From Acidobacteriaceae bacterium (GTDB taxonomy: Bacteria; Acidobacteriota; Terriglobia; Bryobacterales; Bryobacteraceae): a stretch of 37,384 nt of DNA. The stretch spans positions 1 to 37,384 of the forward strand of contig JAFAUR010000627.1 of assembly GCA_019243205.1 (NCBI GenBank). The letters run 5' to 3'. The position numbers and the translations under genes are program-made. A model generated the notes under the pieces. It searched no databases and was not told the DNA's origin. It worked only from the letters and a program-made list of their open reading frames with translations. Of this stretch, positions 1 through 7,487 are shown one piece after another (positions within the stretch are counted from its first letter, which is position 1; every line of letters starts with the position of its first letter).

Positions 1-725
1 GCCGCGGCCTCGGGATCGACGTGGAAGGGCTGAGGATCGAACGCCTTCGCGAAGCGGATAATGTTCTCGGCTGTGAAGTGGTACGAGCCGATCTCATTCG
101 TCTCTCCCGCGACGAGGTCGTCGAAATACGCGAGCTTGGGCGTGAGCTTCGGCGTGGCGAGTTGCGCCTTCGTTCCGGCGGCCGGCGACGTGCAGGGAGC
201 CGCTCTTCCAGTGCTCTCGAAGGAGGGCGTCGCCGTGCGCTCGCGCTCTTTGCCTGACGCGGGTTCCTTCGCAGGACCCGTGTTGCGCCGTCCGGCCATC
301 ATCCAGAAGCGTTGCTCGCAAGCCGTTTCGGCGCGCTGATTGAGAAGTTCGATGCGCAGCTGCACGAGTCCCATCTCCGGGCGCGAGCGGGAGGAACGCG
401 TGTCGAGCACGTTCCAGCGCGCGGTCAGAACGTCGTCGGGCCGCACGGGCTTCAGCCATTTGACCTCGTCCATACCAGGCGCGCCCATCGAGGAGGAGTT
501 GTGGATCATCCCGTCGAACATGATCCGCATCATGAGCGCGCATGTATGCCATCCGGAGGCAATCAGCTCGCCGACGAAGGTGTTCTTGGCGGCCTCTTCG
601 TCGAGGTGAAAAGGCTGGGGATCGAACTCGCGGGCGAAAGCGATGATCTCGTCGCGCGTCACGGTGCGGGGCCCGCACTCGCCGTTCGCCCCGATGTGAA
701 AGTCCTCGAAGAACAGTTTGGGCAT
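1..725 (-). CDS. Tandem MaoC-like (hot-dog) dehydratase, 3' end outside the window
   Basis: The frame is open from the ATG at 725 to the window edge, 241 codons, and continues beyond it. Residues 1-145 form one MaoC-type hydratase domain with the D-x4-H signature (Asp35, His40, in FDPQPFH). A low-complexity Pro/Ala/Thr/Lys/Glu-rich linker of about 50 residues follows. A second MaoC domain begins near residue 198 and repeats the signature (Asp230, His235). MaoC proteins hydrate or dehydrate enoyl-CoA-type thioesters. Ordinary members have one domain of about 150 residues, so this is a double-domain fusion, or two genes joined by loss of a stop. No clear ribosome binding site precedes the ATG. 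The start is chosen because MPKLFFEDF fits the family's N-terminus. In the island-free chromosome it would follow ychF directly. Confidence 0.8.
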   Translation of the reverse strand, partial: MPKLFFEDFHIGANGECGPRTVTRDEIIAFAREFDPQPFHLDEEAAKNTFVGELIASGWHTCALMMRIMFDGMIHNSSSMGAPGMDEVKWLKPVRPDDVLTARWNVLDTRSSRSRPEMGLVQLRIELLNQRAETACEQRFWMMAGRRNTGPAKEPASGKERERTATPSFESTGRAAPCTSPAAGTKAQLATPKLTPKLAYFDDLVAGETNEIGSYHFTAENIIRFAKAFDPQPFHVDPEAA

Positions 726-763
726 GCCGCGACCGTAACGGAGCTTTGTCTTCCCGTCAGGCG

Positions 764-780
764 TCAATTCGCAAATCTGA
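764..780 (+). repeat. Left attachment repeat (attL core)
   Basis: The 17 bases TCAATTCGCAAATCTGA are identical, in the same orientation, to the end of ychF at 36599-36615. The bases on either side differ, so the identity is confined to these 17 positions, as expected for an integrase core site. There is no tRNA here. The core is a protein-coding 3' end. Confidence 0.8.
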
Positions 781-803
781 GGCGGGGGGAAATCTCAATT
801 AGC

Positions 804-1100
804 ATGAGACGACCGTTGCGAAGCTCCAGGCTGCCGGCAGGGAAGGCTGATGCCGTCGTGTGGGATGACACCTTGCCGGGAATCGGCGTTCGGTTGAGGG
901 CAGGAGGATCGAACACTTTCCTCTGTCAGTATCGCATGGGCAAAAGGCATTTTCGAAAGAAGCTTGGAAGAACGGACAGGGTCGATGTCGAGGTGGCACG
1001 CCGTGAAGCCCGGAAAGGATTTGGCAGATGCTGACGCAGGGCGCAACCCTGCCGCACAAAAGGCGAGGCTAAGGCCGCAGCCACCCTCACGCTTGGTTTT
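804..1100 (+). pseudogene. Decayed tyrosine-recombinase (phage/island integrase) N-terminal fragment
   Basis: Pieces of the arm-DNA-binding N-terminal domain of the island-type integrase family are readable in three frames. The piece TTVAKLQ (frame of 806) is followed by LPAGKADAVVWDDTLPGIG and a continuation through CQYRMGK to VARREARK (frame of 804, stop at 1032-1034). Next comes LADADAGRNPAAQKAR (frame of 1018), and finally EAKAAATLTLG (frame of 1064). Put together these give the normal order of the domain, so at least three frameshifts have accumulated. The catalytic domain with the R-H-R-Y residues is absent, because the next gene begins within 100 bases. The fragment reads away from the left repeat, into the island. 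Assignment rests on the familiar WDD-LPG-G-R-R and ARREARK pattern. Confidence 0.75.
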
Positions 1101-1160
1101 CGCACCATGACTCGGTCCACAAGCAGGTCACCGGCCTTTAGTGGCTCCGCTGCAACCAGC

Positions 1161-2387
1161 TTAGGTGCTCGCGCCAACTCGCTCTGCAAACTCGATCCAC
1201 TGCGGCAGGCAATGTCGCTTGAGGTCGAACTTATCGATGATTGTGCGGCGAGCAGCCCTGCGCAGGTGGGAAAAGCGAGAGGGATGCGCGAGCGCGTCGA
1301 TGACGGTGTTTGACAAATGGTCGATATCGAAGAAGTCGACCAGTAATCCGTTTTGACGATGAGTAATAACCTCTTCTACTGGCTTCGTCCGAGAAGCAAC
1401 GATCAGGCCCTCTGTGCTCATGGCCTCCAGGACGGACCAGGAGAGTACGAATGGGTAAGTGAGATACACATGTGCTGCCGAAACCCGCATGAGATCAACG
1501 AAGTTCGGATAGGGGATTGCGCCGACAAGGTGAACCCGATCTAACGGCAGCCGATCTCTGACTTCTCTCAAGAAAATGTCTTTCCAAGTACTGCCCAGAG
1601 GAGCCGGCTGACCATAGGAGACCTTGCTTCCTCCTACGATTACTGCATGAGCCCTGGCGCGGCTGGCCAGGATCGCCGGTAAGGCGCGCATGAAAATGTG
1701 GTAGCCGCGATAAGGTTCGAGGTTGCGCGCTGCAAAGGTGATCACCTCATCGTTGCTGTCGAGAGTGGCGCCGTCGGGCAAGGCGAAGACGGAATAAGGA
1801 CGAGGTGAAAGAAGGTCGGTGTCGATCCCCTCATGCAGGACGATAATCTTGTCATGCAGCGACACCGGAAAGCGGCTCTTCTGCCATTGCGTTGGAGCAA
1901 CGCTCCAGTCTGCATCAGCCAACGCGAGCAATATCGGAGCATTGTTCAGTCGAACGGCGTAACGAGCGTCGAAGCTCAAGTCACTCGGGAACTCGGGATC
2001 GAAATTGATATTGGCGCCTTCTGAGCGGTAGTAGAATTCCGCATGAACGATTAGTTTGGTATGGGGCCAAACGTCCTTGACAGCGGACATCTCTCCCCAT
2101 CCCACGTGACCGAAAACGAGATCGGGGATAAATCCGCGCACTTTCAATTCCAGCATGGTGCTGGCGGCTGCCCTACCTTGGATGATCTTGCGCGACACCG
2201 AACGGGCCAGGGGATGCGGGTTCCCGATCGATCGGGCATCGATTTTGTAGCGGTGGGTTGGAAGGGGCTGAGGTTGGTTGTTGGCTTCACTCGTAATCGC
2301 AACAACTTCGTGGCCTGCGCGACGTAGCGCAGGCGCAATATGACGAAATTGAGCCGGGAAGTTCTGATGAACAAATACGACGCGCAT
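1161..2387 (-). CDS. GT4-family glycosyltransferase
   Basis: A 408-residue protein with the two Rossmann halves of a GT-B fold. The N-terminus (VVFVHQNFPAQFRHIAPAL) is the acceptor-side half. The C-terminal half has the donor region AARNLEPYRGYHIFMRAL and the conserved YPFVLSWSVLEAMSTEG stretch of this GT4 subgroup. It would transfer a nucleotide-activated sugar during synthesis of a surface polysaccharide or glycoprotein, at the cytoplasmic side of the membrane; donor and acceptor cannot be read. It is the last gene of a minus-strand run of three. Its stop sits about 60 bases from the integrase remnant. Base composition of this block looks more AT-rich than the catabolic genes. The ATG is preceded by AGGA only two bases away and by a strong hairpin, see 2391-2406. 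Confidence 0.85.
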   Translation of the reverse strand: MRVVFVHQNFPAQFRHIAPALRRAGHEVVAITSEANNQPQPLPTHRYKIDARSIGNPHPLARSVSRKIIQGRAAASTMLELKVRGFIPDLVFGHVGWGEMSAVKDVWPHTKLIVHAEFYYRSEGANINFDPEFPSDLSFDARYAVRLNNAPILLALADADWSVAPTQWQKSRFPVSLHDKIIVLHEGIDTDLLSPRPYSVFALPDGATLDSNDEVITFAARNLEPYRGYHIFMRALPAILASRARAHAVIVGGSKVSYGQPAPLGSTWKDIFLREVRDRLPLDRVHLVGAIPYPNFVDLMRVSAAHVYLTYPFVLSWSVLEAMSTEGLIVASRTKPVEEVITHRQNGLLVDFFDIDHLSNTVIDALAHPSRFSHLRRAARRTIIDKFDLKRHCLPQWIEFAERVGAST

Positions 2388-2390
2388 TCC

Positions 2391-2406
2391 TGGGAGGTGC
2401 CTCCCA
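2391..2406 (-). promoter_or_regulatory. Perfect inverted repeat at the ribosome-binding region of the GT4 gene
   Basis: TGGGAGG, two bases, CCTCCCA form 7-base arms ending three bases before the ATG at 2387. On the minus-strand mRNA the left arm contains GGGAGG, a Shine-Dalgarno-like sequence, and the right arm its complement. If the hairpin forms, the only strong ribosome-binding sequence is hidden. Function is inferred; the repeat itself is plain. Confidence 0.45.
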
Positions 2407-2453
2407 ATTTGAGGTACGTCATAATTTCCAAATCAAACAGATCTTGAGCCAAG

Positions 2454-3140
2454 TTAATTGGCTATAATTGGCGGTCCTGCCCGCTCGCCCGAGGGACGGG
2501 GGATGATCTTCATTCGCCCGAGTCCGTCATCGAAGGCGACGAGCGCAACTGGGCTGCCCGCAAGGTCCTCGCCTTCAGCCATTCTTACGATGACGTGCTT
2601 TACTTTTCCGTCAGCGAAGCGCGCGGGCAGGTCCAATGCGAAGCTGCGCAAGGGCCGCCCTTCTACATGCGTCCAGCCCGTCGGAGCCGCCCTCGCCACG
2701 ATCTCGTCGTCAATGAGCGCAACCACTGTGCGCGAAGGATGTTGGGCTGCCTGCGAGAGAAAGCCGGTCAGCCGCAGTCCCGAACGCCAGTACACGCGGC
2801 CGGGGCCGTCCACGTCATGCGGAACGCTTGGTCGGGTGAGCTCTAGAGGCACGCCGACCCGATCACCGAGATTAGCGATCCTCGCTTCAACGATCATTCC
2901 GTCCGCGATCGCGGATCGAGGCAGGAAGACGGAAAAGCCATTGCAGCCGTCGCCTTCGCCGGCTCGAGCGAGCTCGTGATCGTAATCCGCCGCACGGACG
3001 ATCTTGACTACATGACCGTCAACAAGCATTTCGACGACAAATTTGCGGGAGGGGTCCTCCGTCGTATACACGTAGCCTGAAAAAAGTAGCTCCCCGCAGC
3101 GGCGGAATCCGCCCCGAAGATTGCGACCTTTTTTACTCAT
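2454..3140 (-). CDS. Glycosyltransferase-associated beta-sandwich protein, function unknown
   Basis: A 228-residue protein without signal peptide or membrane segment. It seems to contain two copies of a small beta-rich module found attached to glycosyltransferases in alphaproteobacteria. The first is at about 18-105 (SGYVYTTEDPSRKFVVEMLV, then a GDG-NGFSV-LP segment). The second is at about 115-215 (TGFLSQAAQHPSRTVVALID, then SFALDLPARFADG). A related module occurs inside the neighbouring large glycosyltransferase. The gene starts 9 bases after that gene's stop, so the two are cotranscribed and probably act together. A carbohydrate-binding or scaffold role is an inference from context. The hairpin AGCCAA/TTGGCT spans its stop codon (2447-2463). 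Confidence 0.6.
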   Translation of the reverse strand: MSKKGRNLRGGFRRCGELLFSGYVYTTEDPSRKFVVEMLVDGHVVKIVRAADYDHELARAGEGDGCNGFSVFLPRSAIADGMIVEARIANLGDRVGVPLELTRPSVPHDVDGPGRVYWRSGLRLTGFLSQAAQHPSRTVVALIDDEIVARAAPTGWTHVEGRPLRSFALDLPARFADGKVKHVIVRMAEGEDLAGSPVALVAFDDGLGRMKIIPRPSGERAGPPIIAN

Positions 3141-3149
3141 GATATTGAC

Positions 3150-5720
3150 CTACCGCGTGCCGGCCTGCAGCACGGGGCCGCACCAGGAGCAAATCTCGCT
3201 GTTGACCCTCTCCTCGGCGAGGAATGGATCGAGTCTCAGGTTGCTCCCCCGAGTTGACAGTGCACCAAAAGACCAATCGAAGAAAGCCGTTGGAAGCCCA
3301 CTTCTTCGAGCGAATCTTGCGGCAGGATGTCCGAATAGCGCACCTCGCTCCACAAGGAAGATCCGGTCACAGTCGTAGTATTGGACCAGAGATTCATAAT
3401 CGTCGGGCACTACAGCACCACTCACAAACACGTTGCCAATAGACATCAACTCCAGATCATCAAGAGTTTCACCAAATACGACCAGCAATGATTCAGGATT
3501 TCGCCGTGCTAATTCCAGTGCAAGGCTCTTGATGGCTCGGAACGTCAATGCGTTGGCACTCACAGGAAATATGCCGACGGTGCCTCCCCGCCCGGCGCGC
3601 CGTGCCGGCCGCGCTAGCGGCTCGGGCTCGGGCGTCCGAAGACGGTTCGCGATATGCGGAAGAAATCGGCGGACAAAGTGGTAACCCATGTGATCAGCGG
3701 GTATTGCGCTCTCCACTCGCGAGATGAGTTCGTCATACAATTTGCCGTTCTTCCCGATCCTAGCCGCACAAGATCTACCTACGTCGTGAAACGACCCGCA
3801 GCACTCGGTTGCAAGGCTCGAGGCACGCGGGCAAACAAGTTCCGCATTCGCCACATAAACATCAATCTTCGCGCCGAGGCTTTTCAGAAGGTCGAACACG
3901 GTTTGCGTCAGAGCCGACGGATTAAAAATTTCGATGCGCGCAATTTCAAGTTTGGTTAGATACGAGCGCAGCTTGTCCATTGCGGAACTATCGGCAGGAT
4001 CGAAGCTCAACGATTGCGGCATCTCTCCGTTGGGATTCGTAAGCGCAAGCAGGCCGGGTGAAAGTGCTGACGGCAATTCCAATATCAAACTGGCAGCGCC
4101 CTTCAAAAACCATTGCTGCGACCTGCGTTGAACGTCTGCCCATCCAGGTCCGCGGCTAGCTACGAGCAGGTGAGAAACGATGTGCGGCGTCGCTGACGCG
4201 AGTTCGAGCGCCGCGCGCGCGATTCTGAGGGGATCTGCCTTAACGAAGATCGCGGACTCAGTCTGATAGTCGGGAAAGCGTGAATTGATCTTTCGAGTAT
4301 TCTTCAGGACTAATCGACGCTTCCTGGAGCCGAATGATAAAGCACCAACGTGGCCGACATAAACGTTTGCAGCACAGATGTTACGAAAGCCCAGATGGCG
4401 GCCGCGCAAGCAAAAATCGACTTCCTCCAAATATCCATGTCCGAATTGCGGATCCAGAAATCCGACTGCGTCGAGACAGGCGCGGGTGATATAAAGACAA
4501 AAACCGATCCCGCTTGGAATATCGACCACGAGGCCTTTGTTTGCCGCTGCGGCGCGCCGGTCGAGATCTCGGACCACGCTCGCCTCCGGAATGGCATTTT
4601 CCACAAACGCTTTTGGAAAACTCGTGAATTGGCCGTTGTTGGAAAGGGGAGTTACGGTGCCTATTCGCTCAGACTGGTAAGCGGCCGCTGATAGCCGACC
4701 GATCGCGCCAGCCGGTAATAGGGTATCCGCGTTGAGTAGTACAACATCCTCATGATGGCAAAGCGTCAACGCCTTGTTGACCGACCTTGTGAACCCCAGA
4801 TTTTCGTCGTTCCAGAGGACGCGCAGCCGAGGTGATTCGTGCAAGGACTTGAGATACTCGACCAACTCCTTTTCAGGAGGATCATCGGCAACGATGATCA
4901 CGTCGTATTGCTCATATTTCTGACCGTCCTGTAGCCATTCTAGGGAGTTTCTGGTGGCCTGAAAATGCCCATAAACGGGAACGATCACTGCAACAGGTCT
5001 GTCGTCGATTGAAGCCACTGAATCTCCGGCGGGCGACGACGGTCTAACCGGGGTCGAGGCGCGAAAGGAATGTCGCATCACTAGGAAGGATTGTTCTTGC
5101 CAGGTGAGGCAAATGCGCAAATTCTCCACTTTTTGAACTGCAAAATCGAAATTAGCGGCCCTTCCGAGACATCTTGCAAGAGGATGATCTTGGCTCGAGC
5201 TGATCACGGACTCTCGCCTTGAGCCTTCGTAGTCGATCACGAGGCCGATTGTCTCCACACCGCGCCAGACCGCCCATCCTGAAACGTTTCGTTCCCCGAC
5301 CACAACTCTGCCGAATGCCGGTAGCTTACGTTCACCGATACGAAGGGCGTCGATGCTGAGCGCAAGGCACGAAGGATCCAAGCTTGTAGACACCATGGCT
5401 TCAGCAGCTGCTCGACGTTGAGTGTCGCTTCCCCATTGCAAGAGGCGACGATTGGCCTGTTCATCATCGGGGGCCATTTGCACACAACGCAAAAGCTCCG
5501 AGATCGCGTCCTCCTTTTTGCCTAAGCGGAACCTTGCCTCCGCTCGCAATATCAAGTCGGCGACTTCCGGGTGAGGCCGAGAACGACAGAGTCGGTCGGC
5601 CAGCATGAAAGCAGATTTTGCGTCTGCCCCCATCAAGGCCCTGGCAGCAAAAAGCGACAAAGTCGCCATGTGAAAGTCGCGATCAAACAACGCGGTTCGC
5701 AGGGCGGCGGGGGTATCCAC
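3150..5720 (-). CDS. Large multidomain glycosyltransferase: helical repeats, beta-module, GT2 domain, C-terminal region
   Basis: An 856-residue protein. Residues 1-120 are helical and TPR-like (ARFRLGKKEDAISELLRCVQ). Residues about 130-225 resemble the beta-module of the next gene (GRVVVGERNVSGWAVWRG). A GT2 family domain follows at about 245-500, with VAVIVPVYG, the metal-site region VVLLNADTLLP and GYLEEVDFCLRGRHLGFRN. The last 330 residues look like a second Rossmann-type, GT-B-like half with no motif I can name. GT2 enzymes add sugars to rhamnan, O-antigen or capsule chains; substrate unknown. The start is GTG, preceded only by a weak GGGAAAA. It is the first gene of the three-gene minus-strand run. 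Confidence 0.8.
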   Translation of the reverse strand: MDTPAALRTALFDRDFHMATLSLFAARALMGADAKSAFMLADRLCRSRPHPEVADLILRAEARFRLGKKEDAISELLRCVQMAPDDEQANRRLLQWGSDTQRRAAAEAMVSTSLDPSCLALSIDALRIGERKLPAFGRVVVGERNVSGWAVWRGVETIGLVIDYEGSRRESVISSSQDHPLARCLGRAANFDFAVQKVENLRICLTWQEQSFLVMRHSFRASTPVRPSSPAGDSVASIDDRPVAVIVPVYGHFQATRNSLEWLQDGQKYEQYDVIIVADDPPEKELVEYLKSLHESPRLRVLWNDENLGFTRSVNKALTLCHHEDVVLLNADTLLPAGAIGRLSAAAYQSERIGTVTPLSNNGQFTSFPKAFVENAIPEASVVRDLDRRAAAANKGLVVDIPSGIGFCLYITRACLDAVGFLDPQFGHGYLEEVDFCLRGRHLGFRNICAANVYVGHVGALSFGSRKRRLVLKNTRKINSRFPDYQTESAIFVKADPLRIARAALELASATPHIVSHLLVASRGPGWADVQRRSQQWFLKGAASLILELPSALSPGLLALTNPNGEMPQSLSFDPADSSAMDKLRSYLTKLEIARIEIFNPSALTQTVFDLLKSLGAKIDVYVANAELVCPRASSLATECCGSFHDVGRSCAARIGKNGKLYDELISRVESAIPADHMGYHFVRRFLPHIANRLRTPEPEPLARPARRAGRGGTVGIFPVSANALTFRAIKSLALELARRNPESLLVVFGETLDDLELMSIGNVFVSGAVVPDDYESLVQYYDCDRIFLVERGALFGHPAARFARRSGLPTAFFDWSFGALSTRGSNLRLDPFLAEERVNSEICSWCGPVLQAGTR

Positions 5721-6023
5721 AGTTTTCCCGAAAGGTTCAGTTCATTTAAAAAAACAAGTATCGTTTTTGCCATTGCTGCTGCCGGGCTGCAATATTTCTG
5801 ATCGCGACGGCTTTAAAGCTCCGTAGCGTGGCGGCTCTGACGCTAGGCCAGCATGTATCCGCTGACCTAACGATCGCCCCTCGTAACCGCGGCACCGCCG
5901 GCTCAAATTTGCCGGAAAATAAGGAAGTAGCCGACGAGGCCTGCGCCATTCAGAAAGAAGCTTCCGGTGCGGCACGGTAGGCGGTTGGCTGTCCAGAAAG
6001 AATCGCCCGCGACGTGGTTTAAC
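5721..6023. other. Gene-poor interval upstream of the glycosyltransferase run
   Basis: I find no convincing gene here. The stretch carries the promoter side of the glycosyltransferase run, including a homopolymer-rich patch (aaaaaaacaag at about 5747-5757) with an AT-rich flank. Short overlapping frames on the minus strand show no family resemblance. Confidence 0.4.
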
Positions 6024-6260
6024 TCACGGATTCGACAGCTGGCGCGAGGGCCGGGCCGGATGATCTTGACGCTGAGAGCCGGCGCGAAAGATGACCTCCA
6101 TGACGCGCTGAATTCGAATGCGCACATGTTTTCCCGGAAGCCGGATGTGTTCGGCTTGGGCCGGCTCGAGTGAGGCGACCAGCTTACGGATGCCGTGGTC
6201 CACTGCTGCCATTTCGTCGGGTGATGGCCAGTTGCGGGTAATGGGCTTGCGCTCGTGCAT
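6024..6260 (-). CDS. Possible small hypothetical protein (78 residues)
   Basis: Reading from the ATG at 6260 gives a charged 78-residue protein starting MHERKPITRNWPSPDEMAAV, with an amphipathic segment (IRKLVASLEPAQAEHIRLPG) and a basic tail. The frame is open further upstream to 6398, but that part is poor in protein-like composition. There is no clear ribosome binding site and I recognise no family. It lies 137 bases downstream of the GlxA-type regulator on the same strand and could be its second cistron, or noise in a decayed stretch. Confidence 0.3.
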   Translation of the reverse strand: MHERKPITRNWPSPDEMAAVDHGIRKLVASLEPAQAEHIRLPGKHVRIRIQRVMEVIFRAGSQRQDHPARPSRQLSNP

Positions 6261-6397
6261 GATGATTGACTTATAGGCAATCAGGGGTGTTGGTCGCAAT
6301 AAAAAATCGCCGCTGACGGGCGCTTCGCGGGATTTGATTGCTGAGGATCTCACAGTAGGCCGACGAAACCGCCCCCAAACGGCACGCGGTTTTGGCA

Positions 6398-7363
6398 CTA
6401 GGGTTGAGGGGCGCGATCCTCACGCGGCCGCCTGCCATATTCGGCCGAGTAACGGCGTGCGAAATGCGACCCAGAAACAAAGCCATTGGCGACTGCAACA
6501 TCGAGGATGGAACGGGTTCCGTGCATCAGCATCTTGCGAGCGCTTTGTAACCGCAACTGACGATAAAAGCTTTTCGGGGAGCGCCCGAGGACTTGCCGAA
6601 AGCGGCGCTGAAGGTGCCGAAGCGAGAGCCCAGATATCTCGCACAGCCGCTGTAAGGACAACGGGTCCTCCACATTGTTTTCCATGGCCTCGATTACGAC
6701 CAGCAGTCGGGGGTCGGTGACACGAGTCCGAAATTGGAGAGACATGCGCTGTGGATCGCGTGCGCTGCGTACACCATGCTGGAGAAGCTCCTCGGCGGTG
6801 TCCCAGGCGAGATCGCGGCCATGCTGCTTTTGGATTAGAAAAAACATCATGTCGAGCGAGGCTGTGCCACCAGGACAAGTCATGCGATCGCGATCGACCT
6901 CGAAAAGATTGGTCGTTAGCAGCAGATCCGGGAATTCGCGGGAGAAGCGCTCGATTTCCTCCCAGTGCAGCGTGCAACGATAGCCCTTGAGCAGTCCAGC
7001 GCGGGCCAGCGCATAGGTGCCGGTGCCAATGCTGCCCAAGGTCACCTTGTTTCGCGCCAGGCGTCTCAACCAAGCGAAGACGCGGCGATTGACGTATTTG
7101 CTTCCTCCAACACCCGCGCAGAAGAACACGATCGGCAGTCCCCCGGCATCGGACATGGCCGCATGCGGATGCATGGCAATGCTGCTGCTCGGAATCACGG
7201 GCCCGCCATCTTCAGATATGAGAACCCATTCATAAAGTGTCCGGCCGCTCACCCAATTGGCGACGCGCAGCGCCTCGATCGCTGCCGTGAAAGCAAGCAT
7301 CGGAAAGTCGGGGACGATAAAGAATCCCACCCGAAAAGGGACGCGGGGAGGCGCCTCTGTCAT
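6398..7363 (-). CDS. GlxA-family transcriptional regulator (DJ-1/PfpI-like sensor plus AraC HTH)
   Basis: Residues about 10-185 form a class-I glutamine-amidotransferase-like (DJ-1/PfpI) domain (VGFFIVPDFPMLAFTAAIEA). Residues about 215-310 are an AraC-type double helix-turn-helix (LSLQRLCEISGLSLRHLQRR, ending YSAEYGRRPRE). In family members the elbow reads SICTG. Here it reads GSIGTG, so the nucleophile Cys is Gly and the domain can only be a ligand sensor. Relatives such as GbdR and CdhR activate catabolism of glycine betaine and carnitine, so an amine or amino-acid-like inducer is a fair guess. It diverges from the SDR-aldolase-Dpp operon, its probable target. The ATG at 7363 is preferred; a GTG at 7375 is in frame but only 3 bases from the AGGAGG. 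Confidence 0.85.
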   Translation of the reverse strand: MTEAPPRVPFRVGFFIVPDFPMLAFTAAIEALRVANWVSGRTLYEWVLISEDGGPVIPSSSIAMHPHAAMSDAGGLPIVFFCAGVGGSKYVNRRVFAWLRRLARNKVTLGSIGTGTYALARAGLLKGYRCTLHWEEIERFSREFPDLLLTTNLFEVDRDRMTCPGGTASLDMMFFLIQKQHGRDLAWDTAEELLQHGVRSARDPQRMSLQFRTRVTDPRLLVVIEAMENNVEDPLSLQRLCEISGLSLRHLQRRFRQVLGRSPKSFYRQLRLQSARKMLMHGTRSILDVAVANGFVSGSHFARRYSAEYGRRPREDRAPQP

Positions 7364-7396
7364 CAATATCCCCACTCTCCTCCTGTGGCGTTCTCA

Positions 7397-7440
7397 GACA
7401 AATTCGTGGCGCATAGCGACCAGACCAGGCCAAATTTGTC
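7397..7440. promoter_or_regulatory. Interrupted inverted repeat between the GlxA-type regulator and the SDR operon
   Basis: GACAAATT at 7397-7404 faces AATTTGTC at 7433-7440. The arms start 36 bases apart, with further matched positions inside. The 124-base gap between the divergent starts must hold both promoters, so this is the best candidate operator for the AraC-type regulator. Not experimentally known. Confidence 0.4.
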
Positions 7441-7487
7441 AATCTAGAGTGCGCCGCAAACTGCCACAGACATGCCGGATAGACGAA

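Noticed and set aside
94-678. Long minus-strand frame overlapping the MaoC gene
   Set aside because: Arg/Ala/His-rich shadow. The frame starting at 725 gives two clear MaoC domains.
700-800. tRNA gene as integration target at the left junction
   Set aside because: No cloverleaf or CCA-proximal sequence; the repeated core is the end of ychF.
312-803. Long plus-strand frame leading into the integrase piece
   Set aside because: The part before 804 is the antisense of the MaoC gene; only the part after about 804 resembles integrase.
5721-6397. Insertion-sequence remnant in the gene-poor gap
   Set aside because: No terminal inverted repeats, target duplications or transposase motifs could be seen.
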